Below, piece by piece: positions 8,582 to 18,052 of a DNA stretch of 35,130 nt (position 1 is the stretch's first letter; each line of letters begins with the position of its first letter). Source of the DNA: Candidatus Izemoplasmatales bacterium (GTDB lineage Bacteria > Bacillota_I > Bacilli_A > Izemoplasmatales > Hujiaoplasmataceae); contig JAQVFZ010000003.1 of NCBI GenBank assembly GCA_028697025.1, forward strand, positions 1 through 35,130, read 5' to 3'. The notes beneath the pieces are model-generated. The model saw only the letters and a program-made list of their open reading frames with translations, was not told the DNA's origin and made no database searches. A program made the translations under genes and the position numbers.

Positions 8582-9607
8582 ATGAATGATTTATATTTGA
8601 ATGAACTCTTGAATTTCGCAACAAAAATATTGAACATAGCTTCACCAAGCGGTTTTACCGACAACGTCATCAAGCAAATAAAAAGCGACATAGAAGCTTT
8701 GGGTTACGAAACTTCTCGAACGAAAAAGGGCAATCTGATCGTAAATGTCGAAGGAAGAACTGATAAAGTTTTAGGGCTAAGCGGGCACGTCGACACTTTA
8801 GGCGCTATGGTCAGGAGCGTCAATTCTGACGGATCTTTAAAGTTCACAACCATCGGCGGACCAATCTGGCCGACTCTAGACGGCGAATACTGCACAGTCC
8901 ACACCAGAGAAAATGTTGATTATCAAGGAACTTTTCTCTCCACAAGTCCTTCTTCTCACGTTTATAAAGAGGCTTCCTCAGCACAAAGGAGTCCCGATAC
9001 CATGATAGTTAGACTTGATGAAGTCGTAAAATCTAAAAACGACACAATAAAATTAGGCATAGCGCCTGGAGACTTCATTTTCTTCGACCCGAAAACCACC
9101 ATTACCAAATCCGGTTTCATCAAAAGCCGATTCTTGGATGATAAAATCTCGGTCGCTATTCTCTTCACCTTGTTAAAATACTTGAAACAAGAAAATATTG
9201 TCCCGGCAATGAACCTTGTCTTCATCATCTCAACTTATGAAGAAGTTGGCCATGGTGCGGCTTACATCCCTGAAGTCGACGAAATGATTGCCGTCGATAT
9301 GGGCTGCATCGGTGAAGATTTGAGTTGTACCGAACAAGATGTTTCCATCTGCTGCAAAGACTCTAGTGGTCCCTACGATTATTCAATCATCTCCAAATTG
9401 GTCAAGATAGCTCAGGAAAACAAACTAAATTACGCTACCGACATCTATCCATTCTATGGTTCTGACGTCTCGGCGGCGATGCGTGGCGGCAATGATTTCA
9501 AAGGCGCATTAATCGGCCCGGGAGTTCATGCATCTCACGGGATGGAAAGAACTCATAAAGACGCCCTGGAAAACACCTTGAAACTTCTGATTGAATACAT
9601 AAAATAA
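8582..9607 (+). CDS. M42-family aminopeptidase/glucanase-type metallopeptidase
   Basis: GHVDTLGAMVR, FLDDKISVA, STYEEVGHGAA, AVDMGCIG, GSDVSAA, HASHGMERTH. Start at 8582 preferred over 8561 because of SD GAAAGG at 8564-8570. Confidence 0.93.
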   Translation: MNDLYLNELLNFATKILNIASPSGFTDNVIKQIKSDIEALGYETSRTKKGNLIVNVEGRTDKVLGLSGHVDTLGAMVRSVNSDGSLKFTTIGGPIWPTLDGEYCTVHTRENVDYQGTFLSTSPSSHVYKEASSAQRSPDTMIVRLDEVVKSKNDTIKLGIAPGDFIFFDPKTTITKSGFIKSRFLDDKISVAILFTLLKYLKQENIVPAMNLVFIISTYEEVGHGAAYIPEVDEMIAVDMGCIGEDLSCTEQDVSICCKDSSGPYDYSIISKLVKIAQENKLNYATDIYPFYGSDVSAAMRGGNDFKGALIGPGVHASHGMERTHKDALENTLKLLIEYIK

Positions 9608-9612
9608 AAAGA

Positions 9613-9660
9613 AATTCCAAATCGTTACTTGTGTGTAAGCTGATTTGGAATTATTTTTTT
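9613..9660 (+). terminator. intrinsic terminator after the M42 peptidase gene
   Basis: AATTCCAAATC (9613-9623)/GATTTGGAATT (9642-9652) 11-bp stem with inner TTAC/GTAA, then T-rich tail. Confidence 0.85.
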
Positions 9661-10528
9661 ATTTTCCGTTTTTGATGAATTCCTGGAAATACTTAGGTAA
9701 ATCCAACTTAACATCAACTACGTTTTCCGTAATCGGATGAATGAAATTGGTTTTGTAGCAACAAAGCATCAATGGTGTTTGATGTTCAATCTTGTTGTAA
9801 ATCTTATCGCCCACAATCGGTTTGTTGAAAAATGCCAGATGAACACGAATTTGATGAGGAACTTTGCCGATGACTTCCAAATTCAATAATGAGAAGTTGC
9901 GGAATTCTTTTTCCACATGATATTTCGTTGAGCAATCGTCGCCGCCTTCTTCAACTATTTCCCTGATAAAGGAATCGTCTTGCTTTTTGATAGGCAGACA
10001 TATGTCGAAATCCTTGGCATCCAAGATGCCGTCAACGATAGCCTTAAATTCAAACTTAAGTTCGTTATCAACTTTATTGCTCAATAAAAATTTAATGAAA
10101 CGATGTTTTGCAACTACGACCAAACCTGAACTTTCACGGTCAATCTTGTTGACGAAATGTACCAAGTTGTTAAGACCGATTTTTTGAAAATATCCTACCA
10201 GATAATTGGCTAAAGTATGAGATGGAGTGCTTTTAGATACCGTCATAATCATATTTTCGGGTTTATTGACGATCAAGAGATATTCGTCTTCGTAAACAAT
10301 ATCCAGAGCAAACTCTTCCGGTTTGACATTGGCGTTCAAACCTTCGTCTTCCAAAAGAAAATGGATCTTGTCGCCTTTTCTGACCGTGTCTTTTCTATTC
10401 TTGATTTCATTGTTGACAAATATTTTATAATTCTTTTCATCTTTCTGCAAGATGCTGGTTGGGATGTTGTTTTCTGTCATGAAACGTTTTATCGTCTCAG
10501 GCTTTTTAACCCTATAAATTAATTCCAT
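9659..10528 (-). CDS. RluA/RluD-family pseudouridine synthase
   Basis: NKIDRESSGLVVVAKH active-site region, HQIRVHLAFFNKPIVGDKIY; start at ATG 10528 (SD AGGGTGAG). Confidence 0.92.
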   Translation of the reverse strand: MELIYRVKKPETIKRFMTENNIPTSILQKDEKNYKIFVNNEIKNRKDTVRKGDKIHFLLEDEGLNANVKPEEFALDIVYEDEYLLIVNKPENMIMTVSKSTPSHTLANYLVGYFQKIGLNNLVHFVNKIDRESSGLVVVAKHRFIKFLLSNKVDNELKFEFKAIVDGILDAKDFDICLPIKKQDDSFIREIVEEGGDDCSTKYHVEKEFRNFSLLNLEVIGKVPHQIRVHLAFFNKPIVGDKIYNKIEHQTPLMLCCYKTNFIHPITENVVDVKLDLPKYFQEFIKNGK

Positions 10529-10613
10529 AATTTTTCTCACCCTACTTTATACAATGATGTATAACCTTCCTCTTCAAAAGGAAAATAAAAGAATATTATT
10601 TGTCCTAATAGAC

Positions 10614-10642
10614 ATTATACCATAAAAAAAGATTAATTACAA
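10614..10642 (-). promoter_or_regulatory. putative promoter of the RluA-family gene
   Basis: Minus-strand TTGTAA (10642-10637) - 17 nt - TATAAT (10619-10614), TG-extended (TGGTATAAT). Confidence 0.7.
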
Positions 10643-10651
10643 AATTAATCT
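10624..10651 (-). terminator. intrinsic terminator after the DUF402 gene
   Basis: Perfect 9-bp stem AGATTAATT/AATTAATCT, 4-nt loop, T7 on minus strand. Confidence 0.8.
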
Positions 10652-10692
10652 CTCTCGTTTGTTATAAATAATCAATAAATCTTTAGTACAAA

Positions 10693-11220
10693 CTAGTCTT
10701 TAATGCTTAAAAATTTATTGTACCAGCTAAGTACCAACTCTTGATTGAAAGGGAAATCTTGCTTGTCTATCCGTGATTTTAGACTTAACATTTCCTTTGC
10801 CAGAATCTGTTTGATATTTTCTGGATATTTCATCTTTTCTTGGTGCATCTTGTATTCATAAATATCCAAAATCTTATAATTGAAATCACTGTCAACTTTT
10901 AAATCAAGGTCGTAATCGATATATTTCAGAGCTTCTTCATCGATTAAAACCGGAGATGAAACATTGCAATAATAATTGACTGTACCATCCTTGATGATGG
11001 CGATAACGTTGTACCAGTGATTCTTGAAGAAAAAGGCTACAGACGGCTCTTTTGTGTACCAAAATCTGCCGGTGGATTCGATGACCTTGGTTCTTTTGTT
11101 GGCAACGATGGTACATTCTTCGTTATCTTCTAAAACCACCGCATTTTTCCAAACGCGGTGCAGGCTTTTGTCATGTTTATAACTATGGATGATGATTTTA
11201 GAACCTATAAGATTATCCAT
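10693..11220 (-). CDS. DUF402 family protein (nucleoside tri-/diphosphatase NtdP-like)
   Basis: HRVWKNAVVLEDNE, SVAFFFKNHWYNVIAIIKDGTVNYYCNVSSPVLIDEEALKYIDYDLDLKV is typical of DUF402. Confidence 0.85.
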   Translation of the reverse strand: MDNLIGSKIIIHSYKHDKSLHRVWKNAVVLEDNEECTIVANKRTKVIESTGRFWYTKEPSVAFFFKNHWYNVIAIIKDGTVNYYCNVSSPVLIDEEALKYIDYDLDLKVDSDFNYKILDIYEYKMHQEKMKYPENIKQILAKEMLSLKSRIDKQDFPFNQELVLSWYNKFLSIKD

Positions 11221-11231
11221 AATATCTTTTC

Positions 11232-11747
11232 CTATTCTTCTAAAAAATCCGGTCCTTTTAAAGTCTCGGGTTCACTTGTAAATAAATCATTGTAATCCTG
11301 TTGACGCAGGACTTCGTAAATCATCACCGCTACCGTATTTGCCAAGTTCAATGATCTGATATGGTCATTGATGGGCAAACGCACGCAGCGAGAAAGATTC
11401 TTGGCCAATATTTCTTTGGGGATTCCTGTCGATTCCCGACCGAAGATCAAATAAACATTCTTAGATTTGTCACTAAAGTCAAAGCCATTAGGAGCGGTCT
11501 TGCCATACCTGGTCAAATAATAATATTCTCCAGGGTTTTTGTCCAAGAATTCTTCATAATTTTCATAGACAAAGTAATTGACGTGTTCCAAATAATTGAC
11601 TGCGTCTCTTTTGAGATACTTCGCTTCGAGTTTGAAACCAAATGGTTTTATTAGATGTAAGATAACGTTGGTACCGGCACAAGTTCTCATGATATTGCCG
11701 GTATTTTGCGGTATTTCCGGTTGATACAAGACGACGTTGATGCTCAT
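11232..11747 (-). CDS. trmL: tRNA (cytidine(34)-2'-O)-methyltransferase (SPOUT)
   Basis: VLYQPEIPQNTGNIMRTCAGT, LIFGRESTGIP, RSLNLANTVAVMIYE. Confidence 0.95.
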   Translation of the reverse strand: MSINVVLYQPEIPQNTGNIMRTCAGTNVILHLIKPFGFKLEAKYLKRDAVNYLEHVNYFVYENYEEFLDKNPGEYYYLTRYGKTAPNGFDFSDKSKNVYLIFGRESTGIPKEILAKNLSRCVRLPINDHIRSLNLANTVAVMIYEVLRQQDYNDLFTSEPETLKGPDFLEE

Positions 11748-11748
11748 G

Positions 11749-13035
11749 TTATCTTTTCTTCCTTGCCAATTTCTTCTTTTCTTTATCGACTGCTTCTTGA
11801 TATTTTTTCTTATAACCAGGTTTTACTTTTTTACCGATTCTGATTTTCTTTTTTGCCGCATAATCCAACTCGTTTTCAGGTCTTATCCTACGGTCTCGTG
11901 CTTTTCTTTCAACCGCTTGCAATATTAAATTGTTCTTGATGGTTTTATATTCGCATTTGACACCCTTTTTTTCCAGTTTGTCAAGGTAGGAATTATCATT
12001 GAATTCATATAAAGAGATACAAATTCCGTCAAAATCAATTCTTCCGGTTCTACCGCTTCGGTGGATGTAGAATTCAAAGTCTTTTGGCAACTCATAGTTG
12101 ATGATATGTGAAACGCCGATGATATCGATACCTCTGGCAATGATGTCGGTAGCGACGATATATTGGAATTCGAGACTGTTGATTCTCTTGATTGTCTGTT
12201 TGCGTTTCCGATAATCGATGTCTCCGTGCATCAAACAAGTGTTCTTTCCTTCTTTTATCATCCAATCATAAACCAAATCTGCACTTTCCTTGGTATTGCA
12301 GAAGATGATGGCCAGATAAGGGTTTATCGCATTTATGACTTTTTTAAGCATCACGAAGCGATCTTCTTCTTTGGTTTTAAGAAAATAGTGACTGATATTC
12401 AAATTGGAGATTTCTTCCGGATGAACTTCGACGATTATCGGCTTATCCATATACTTTCTTAAGAAGGGTTTCAATCGTTCGGGAATGGTCGCCGAAAAGA
12501 TCATGAACTTGGCTTTTTGAACAGTTGCGGCTAAATTGTCGACTTGTTCCAAAAAGTTATTGTCCAAAGTCATGTCAGCTTCGTCAATCACGAAATATTT
12601 GGTTTTATAGATTTTCAATACATTTTCCTTGATGACCAAATCATGGAGTCTCCCAGGCGTACCGATAACAAGATGCGGTTGTTTAGATTTCAACCATTCG
12701 ACTTCCTTGTCCTTATCTTCACCGCCAATATATAGATGAGCTATAATCGATTCGTCGGAATGCTTGATTAAATCCAGCGTGAACTTATGAATCTGGGTTG
12801 CAAGTTCCCTTGTCGGCGCGACGATGACGGCATAGATGTCAGATGTAGAAGGATCCAAAGTATCTAAAATCGGCAATAGGAAAGCATGGGTTTTTCCTGA
12901 ACCCGTTTTAGCTTCTATCACCAAGTCGTTATCCTTGTCGAATAACTCATATACTTGACTTTGCACTTTCGTCAATTCCTTGAATTTAAGCGCAGCCAAC
13001 GCTTTATTTAAATATTCGTGGTTAAATTTTTTCAT
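11749..13035 (-). CDS. DEAD-box ATP-dependent RNA helicase (CshB-like)
   Basis: AKTGSGKT, PTRELA, VIDEADM, SATIP, HRSGRTGR; basic C-terminal tail. Confidence 0.94.
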   Translation of the reverse strand: MKKFNHEYLNKALAALKFKELTKVQSQVYELFDKDNDLVIEAKTGSGKTHAFLLPILDTLDPSTSDIYAVIVAPTRELATQIHKFTLDLIKHSDESIIAHLYIGGEDKDKEVEWLKSKQPHLVIGTPGRLHDLVIKENVLKIYKTKYFVIDEADMTLDNNFLEQVDNLAATVQKAKFMIFSATIPERLKPFLRKYMDKPIIVEVHPEEISNLNISHYFLKTKEEDRFVMLKKVINAINPYLAIIFCNTKESADLVYDWMIKEGKNTCLMHGDIDYRKRKQTIKRINSLEFQYIVATDIIARGIDIIGVSHIINYELPKDFEFYIHRSGRTGRIDFDGICISLYEFNDNSYLDKLEKKGVKCEYKTIKNNLILQAVERKARDRRIRPENELDYAAKKKIRIGKKVKPGYKKKYQEAVDKEKKKLARKKR

Positions 13036-13122
13036 TTTTTAGATTCCTATCTCTTTGTAAAATCTCACGAACTATTATATAATAAATCTACTGATAAGTA
13101 AAATGAAAACGAGGTTGTTTGC

Positions 13123-13998
13123 ATGATTGTAAAAAAAATAACTCCCCGAGGATTTTGCAAGGGCGTATATAATGCCATTGAAATAGTGAAAAGAAGCTTG
13201 GTGGACAGCTCCTTGCCTAGACCGATCTACGTCTTGGGGTTTATCGTCCACAATAAGCATGTGGTCGAGGAACTGACTAAACTTGGTGCCATCACCCTTG
13301 ACGACAGGCTTACCTCAAGAAGCGATTTGGTGAAGAACATCAAAACCGGAACCGTCATTCTATCAGCGCACGGTACCGATGAATTGGTCAAGGAACAGAT
13401 TAAGGCCAATGGATTGAAACTAATCGACGCTACCTGCATCGACGTCTATCAAACCCATGATTCAATCAGGGAGTATCTGAATAAAGGCTATAATATCGTC
13501 TATATCGGAAAATTCAATCATCCAGAAACCAATGCCTCTTTAAGCATTAGCGATAAAATTACCTTGATTGAATCAGTTTCTGACCTAGACAAAACCGACT
13601 TGAAGGAACCGCTTTTCGTTACCAATCAAACGACTTTTTCTCTGAACGACATTTCCCGGATTCATGAAAGAATCAAAGAACTATATCCAAATTCTCTGAT
13701 TACCGAAGAAATCTGCAATGCCACCAGATTCAGACAAAACGCTATCATCAAGAATAATACGGACGTCGATCTTTGTTATATCGTCGGCGATCCCAGAAGC
13801 AATAATTCAAGAAACCTAGTCAAGATTTCTGAAGAAGAAACCAACACAAAAACATTCTTGATCGAAAGCGTCAAGGATATCAATCCTGCTGACTTAAAAG
13901 GCGTAAAAGTAGTTTCCGTTTCTTCGGGAGCTTCTACTCCGACCTATCTTACTCAAGAAGTAATCGATTATTTGGAAAGCTTTGATAATAACGCATAA
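13123..13998 (+). CDS. ispH: 4-hydroxy-3-methylbut-2-enyl diphosphate reductase
   Basis: Three conserved Cys contexts RGFCKGV, DATCIDV, EICNATR; TNQTTFS; SSGASTP. Confidence 0.94.
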   Translation: MIVKKITPRGFCKGVYNAIEIVKRSLVDSSLPRPIYVLGFIVHNKHVVEELTKLGAITLDDRLTSRSDLVKNIKTGTVILSAHGTDELVKEQIKANGLKLIDATCIDVYQTHDSIREYLNKGYNIVYIGKFNHPETNASLSISDKITLIESVSDLDKTDLKEPLFVTNQTTFSLNDISRIHERIKELYPNSLITEEICNATRFRQNAIIKNNTDVDLCYIVGDPRSNNSRNLVKISEEETNTKTFLIESVKDINPADLKGVKVVSVSSGASTPTYLTQEVIDYLESFDNNA

Positions 13999-14075
13999 AT
14001 TTTGCTTTATTTTTTTTCATATTTAGTTTATAATATTAAGGACACTAAAGACTCAAAGGTTATGAGGTGAAAGAG

Positions 14076-14258
14076 ATGGCTGATACAAAGAAAAAGAAAA
14101 AACCAACCCAGGAAGAAAAAGAAATTAGAACGTATAATCCGACCAAGAGCAAAACCGGTCGAATCATTTTGTTGATTTTGGCTATTGGGATGTTTTTAGG
14201 ACTTTTAATCGCCGCAGTTGTTGGCGCTATTGAAGTCTTGAATGGTTTTATCGCATAA
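14076..14258 (+). CDS. small single-pass membrane protein with lysine-rich N-terminus, unknown function
   Basis: SD GAGGTGAAAGAG then ATGGCTGATACAAAG; 60-aa product MADTKKKKKPTQEEKEIRTYNPTKSKTGRIILLILAIGMFLGLLIAAVVGAIEVLNGFIA, followed by a strong terminator. Confidence 0.75.
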   Translation: MADTKKKKKPTQEEKEIRTYNPTKSKTGRIILLILAIGMFLGLLIAAVVGAIEVLNGFIA

Positions 14259-14280
14259 AATAATTCTTACACTAAAATTA

Positions 14281-14316
14281 AAATCACTGTCTTGAAGTTG
14301 ACAGTGATTTTTTTAT
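14281..14316 (+). terminator. intrinsic terminator after the small membrane protein gene
   Basis: AAATCACTGTC/GACAGTGATTT 11-bp stem, 8-nt loop, T-run. Confidence 0.9.
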
Positions 14317-15992
14317 GGATTTATCAATAGTTCTTTAGCTGCGACTTTAGCCGCTTCGGTCACTTGATCGCCGCTGAGCATTTTTGCGATTTCCATGATT
14401 CGCTCTTCATGCTGCAAGTATTGCACTTCAATCTTTGTTGAATTGCCAATCACCTTTTTAAAGATTGCCAAATGATTGCTGCCCTCGGCTACTACTTGCG
14501 GAATATGGGTAATGGATATCACCTGAGCAATGCTTGATAATTCCTTGATTTTTCTGGCGATTTGTTTAGCGATATAGCCGCTGATGCCAGTATCAATCTC
14601 ATCGAAGACGATTGTCGGTATCTTAAGCGATTTAGCAAAGATAGTCTTGAATGCCAACATCACTCGGCTCATCTCTCCGCCGGAAGCGGTTTTGGCCAGA
14701 GGCTTGAGCGGTTCGCCTTTATTGGTTGAAATCAAGAATTCAACTTGGTTGATGCCTTCACTCTTGAATGCTGATTGATCAAAGATATTCTCAGGCAAAA
14801 TCTCATTGATATCGATTTGGAATTGCGCATTGTTTATTACCAATTCACTCAAGGTTTGAACAATATCGCTGGTTATTTTTTGGGCGATGTCTTTGCGGAA
14901 GTTGGAAAGATTTTTCGCTGATTGCAACAATCCCATATATGCAGTTTCTACCGCTTTGTATTTCTCATTGATGATGTCGTCATAATTTTCCACCGTATTG
15001 ATTTCTTCAGTCAAAAACTCCAAATAAGCAATCAATTCCGGGATATTCATCTGATATTTCTTCATGACTTTATCTAAATCATTGATTCTTTCAATCAAGG
15101 CTTCATAATCGCTTTTGGTGAAGTCCAGACTATCAAGTTTATCAGTGATGGTTTCAAAGATATCGTCTAGTTCATAATAAATGTTATTAAGTCGCTCATG
15201 TAGGGCTTCCAGTTCGACGGAATATTTACTTAACGCTTGAAAATCGGCTTTGATTTCATAGATTTTATCCAATACCATTTCATCTTTGAGATAATATCTG
15301 CTCTTTTCCAACATGGTGTTGATCTTGTCGATGTTTTCCAAAATATTGATTCTTTCCGTTTTTTCCTGATATTCGCCTTCTTCAAGATTCAAATTAAGCA
15401 ATTCCTGGTATTGGAATTTATAAAGATCCAATTTTTTCAGGGTTTCTTCTTTTTTCTTGGTTATGAGATTATACTCTTTAATTCGTTCTTTATACTTGAC
15501 TAACAATTCGGTGTAATTATCAAGCAAGGGTTGAATCCGCGTCTTGCGGAAGCTATCAACCAGGTTAAGGTAATTATCCGGATTGATCAATTGATTGGTA
15601 TCGAACTGTGAATGAATGTCCGCCAGATAAAGTGCAAGTTCTTTTAAAACCTTCAATGAAGAATTTTGGTTATTGATTTTCACCAGATTGTTGTTGTTTT
15701 TGGAGATTATGCGATTAATTGTCAAAGTTTCGGCTTCTTCAAGGTTATTGGTGAAAAGGACGTTGTTGATTTCTTTGGAATTGACTTGGAAGACACCGGT
15801 AATCTCAGCAGTCTCTGCCTTGGAATTAATCATCTCTTTATCAGCTCTTTCACCCAACAATAAAGAAATAGCATCAACTATGATGCTTTTTCCTGCACCC
15901 GTTTCTCCGGTAAGAACAGTCATTCCTGGATGAAAATCGAGATGGATATTATCGATAATGGCGAAATTCTTCACTTCGAGACTTTTGAGCAT
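14313..15992 (-). CDS. recN: DNA repair protein RecN
   Basis: MLKSLEVKNFAIIDNIHLDFHPGMTVLTGETGAGKSIIVDAISLLLG; SGGEMSRVMLAFKTI; FDEIDTGISG. Confidence 0.97.
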   Translation of the reverse strand: MLKSLEVKNFAIIDNIHLDFHPGMTVLTGETGAGKSIIVDAISLLLGERADKEMINSKAETAEITGVFQVNSKEINNVLFTNNLEEAETLTINRIISKNNNNLVKINNQNSSLKVLKELALYLADIHSQFDTNQLINPDNYLNLVDSFRKTRIQPLLDNYTELLVKYKERIKEYNLITKKKEETLKKLDLYKFQYQELLNLNLEEGEYQEKTERINILENIDKINTMLEKSRYYLKDEMVLDKIYEIKADFQALSKYSVELEALHERLNNIYYELDDIFETITDKLDSLDFTKSDYEALIERINDLDKVMKKYQMNIPELIAYLEFLTEEINTVENYDDIINEKYKAVETAYMGLLQSAKNLSNFRKDIAQKITSDIVQTLSELVINNAQFQIDINEILPENIFDQSAFKSEGINQVEFLISTNKGEPLKPLAKTASGGEMSRVMLAFKTIFAKSLKIPTIVFDEIDTGISGYIAKQIARKIKELSSIAQVISITHIPQVVAEGSNHLAIFKKVIGNSTKIEVQYLQHEERIMEIAKMLSGDQVTEAAKVAAKELLINP

Positions 15993-15994
15993 GT

Positions 15995-17836
15995 TTACTC
16001 CTGATTCAAGATTTTTTTAGCGATAGTAGGGCTATCCAAATTATATTTCGTATATAATTCTTCTTGCGTGCCTTGCGGAATGAATTCATCCGGCAAACCA
16101 AAGATGGTCAACGGTTTAAAAATATTCATTTCGCTCATGTATTCCAATACTGAAGAACCCAAACCGCTGATTTTCGTCACGTCTTCCAAAACGTAAAGTT
16201 CATCGTCGCTATTTAGCAGTTCATCGAGCAGTTTTTCATCAAGCGGTTTGATGAATCGGGCATTGATCATATTGATGGCTAAATCTTCTTGTTCAATATA
16301 TTCTTTCAAACGGGTGAAATTGTCGCCATAGGCAAGGAGGGTTTTCTTGCTGTTTCGTGCATACTTGACCCAAGAAGGCGATTTAATCACTTCATATTCT
16401 TGACCGAGGTATTTTTCGGAAGAATTGCGCGAATAACGGATTGCCACCGTATTTTTCGCAACATTAAAAGCATAATTCAATAAACTTTCCGCTTCGATTG
16501 CGTTAGCTGGTTGGACGATTTCAAGATTCGGTATATGCTTGAGATAAGCGATATCGTAAATACCTTGATGCGTTTCACCGTCACTGCCGACAATACCGGC
16601 GCGATCGATGCCAATGACGATTTTTGCATTCATTCTCGTCAAATCATGGACGACTTGATCATAAGCCCTCTGTAAAAACGACGAATAGATCGGTAAAAAG
16701 ATTTTAAGACCGTTTAAAGCCAAGGCGGAGGAAAAACAAACGGAAAAGCTTTCGCAGATACCGACGTCGATGATTTTATCGGGATAGGTTTCTTCGAACT
16801 TGATTAGTCCCGAACCGGTAATCATAGCCGGTATGACAATTCTTAAGTTTGGTTCAATCGCTGCGTATCTTATCAAGTATTCACTGATAATGTTACTCCA
16901 GCTCATGACATTTTCTTTATTATTGTTGATGAATTCCCCAGTTTCCACCACAAACGGCCCAACTCCATGCCAAATACCTTTGAAGTCGTTTTCGGCCGGC
17001 AAATAGCCCTTGCCTTTTTTGGTAACGACATGTAACACTACCGGTTTATTCTTGTTTTTGATCAATTTCAAGAATTTGATGAGATTCTTGATATCATGAC
17101 CGTCTATCGGTCCATAGTAAGAAAAGCCAAATTCATCGAAGATTGTCAAGTTATTGGCGAAACCTCTGATCATATTCGCAATTCTGACCTTCCAGCGATA
17201 GATGAACTTAGGTAGCTTACGATGGGATTTAGTGGCGTAAATATATAATTTATTGGCTCTGGTCTTATTAAGAAGTCTTGATAAACGGCCGACATTTTTC
17301 GATATCGACATTTCATTGTCGTTGATGATGATAATCGGGGACATGTTTTTTTGATGACCCAAATAATTCAATGCCTCAAAGCTCAAACCTGAGTTAAGTG
17401 AACCGTCACCAACCACGGCGATGTTTTTTTCTGTTGATTTATTGACTGTCTTGGCAAATTCGAAACCAGCCACCGCAGCTATAGCCGTTGAGGAGTGTCC
17501 CGCTTCCCATGCGTCATGAAGCGATTCTTCACGTTTTTGATAACCGGAAAGTCCGTTGAATTTCCGGAGCTTATCAAAATCCTTGGCTCTGCCAGTCAAA
17601 ATCTTATGGACATAGGATTGATGACCCACATCAAAGATAATCCTATCAGTTGGTGAATTGAAGACGTAATGCAAAGCGATCGTAAGTTCAACCACTCCAA
17701 GATTTGAAGAAAGATGACCTCCGGTCTTGGCGATGTTATCCAACAAAAAAGCACGAATTTCGGCTGCTAATTCGTCAAGTTCCTTTATGGTTTTATCTTT
17801 CAGGAATTCAGGGCTAGTTATTTCGTGCAAATTCAT
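15995..17836 (-). CDS. dxs: 1-deoxy-D-xylulose-5-phosphate synthase
   Basis: GGHLSSNLGVVELTIALHYVFNSPTDRIIFDVGHQSYVHKILTGR; GDGSLNSG; GPIDGHD; DRAGIVGSDGETHQG. Confidence 0.97.
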   Translation of the reverse strand: MNLHEITSPEFLKDKTIKELDELAAEIRAFLLDNIAKTGGHLSSNLGVVELTIALHYVFNSPTDRIIFDVGHQSYVHKILTGRAKDFDKLRKFNGLSGYQKREESLHDAWEAGHSSTAIAAVAGFEFAKTVNKSTEKNIAVVGDGSLNSGLSFEALNYLGHQKNMSPIIIINDNEMSISKNVGRLSRLLNKTRANKLYIYATKSHRKLPKFIYRWKVRIANMIRGFANNLTIFDEFGFSYYGPIDGHDIKNLIKFLKLIKNKNKPVVLHVVTKKGKGYLPAENDFKGIWHGVGPFVVETGEFINNNKENVMSWSNIISEYLIRYAAIEPNLRIVIPAMITGSGLIKFEETYPDKIIDVGICESFSVCFSSALALNGLKIFLPIYSSFLQRAYDQVVHDLTRMNAKIVIGIDRAGIVGSDGETHQGIYDIAYLKHIPNLEIVQPANAIEAESLLNYAFNVAKNTVAIRYSRNSSEKYLGQEYEVIKSPSWVKYARNSKKTLLAYGDNFTRLKEYIEQEDLAINMINARFIKPLDEKLLDELLNSDDELYVLEDVTKISGLGSSVLEYMSEMNIFKPLTIFGLPDEFIPQGTQEELYTKYNLDSPTIAKKILNQE

Positions 17837-17839
17837 TGA

Positions 17840-18052
17840 TTATTCCTTGTTGAAGTCGACCAAGTTATCAGAATCCATCAATTTAACGATGACTTCTTCG
17901 GCATTCTTGAGTTCTTCATGACAGATTTTTGCTAAAGCTATGCCTTCTTGATAAAGCTTTACCGCTTCATCAAGACTGTTTTCTCCTGATTCAAGCTTTT
18001 TTACCAAAGCTTCCAACTTTTCCAAGTTTTCTTCAAAACTTAATTTATTCAT
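17840..18052 (-). CDS. xseB: exodeoxyribonuclease VII small subunit
   Basis: MNKLSFEENLEKLEALVKKLESGENSLDEAVKLYQEGI; ATG at 18052 after AAAGGTGA. Confidence 0.93.
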   Translation of the reverse strand: MNKLSFEENLEKLEALVKKLESGENSLDEAVKLYQEGIALAKICHEELKNAEEVIVKLMDSDNLVDFNKE

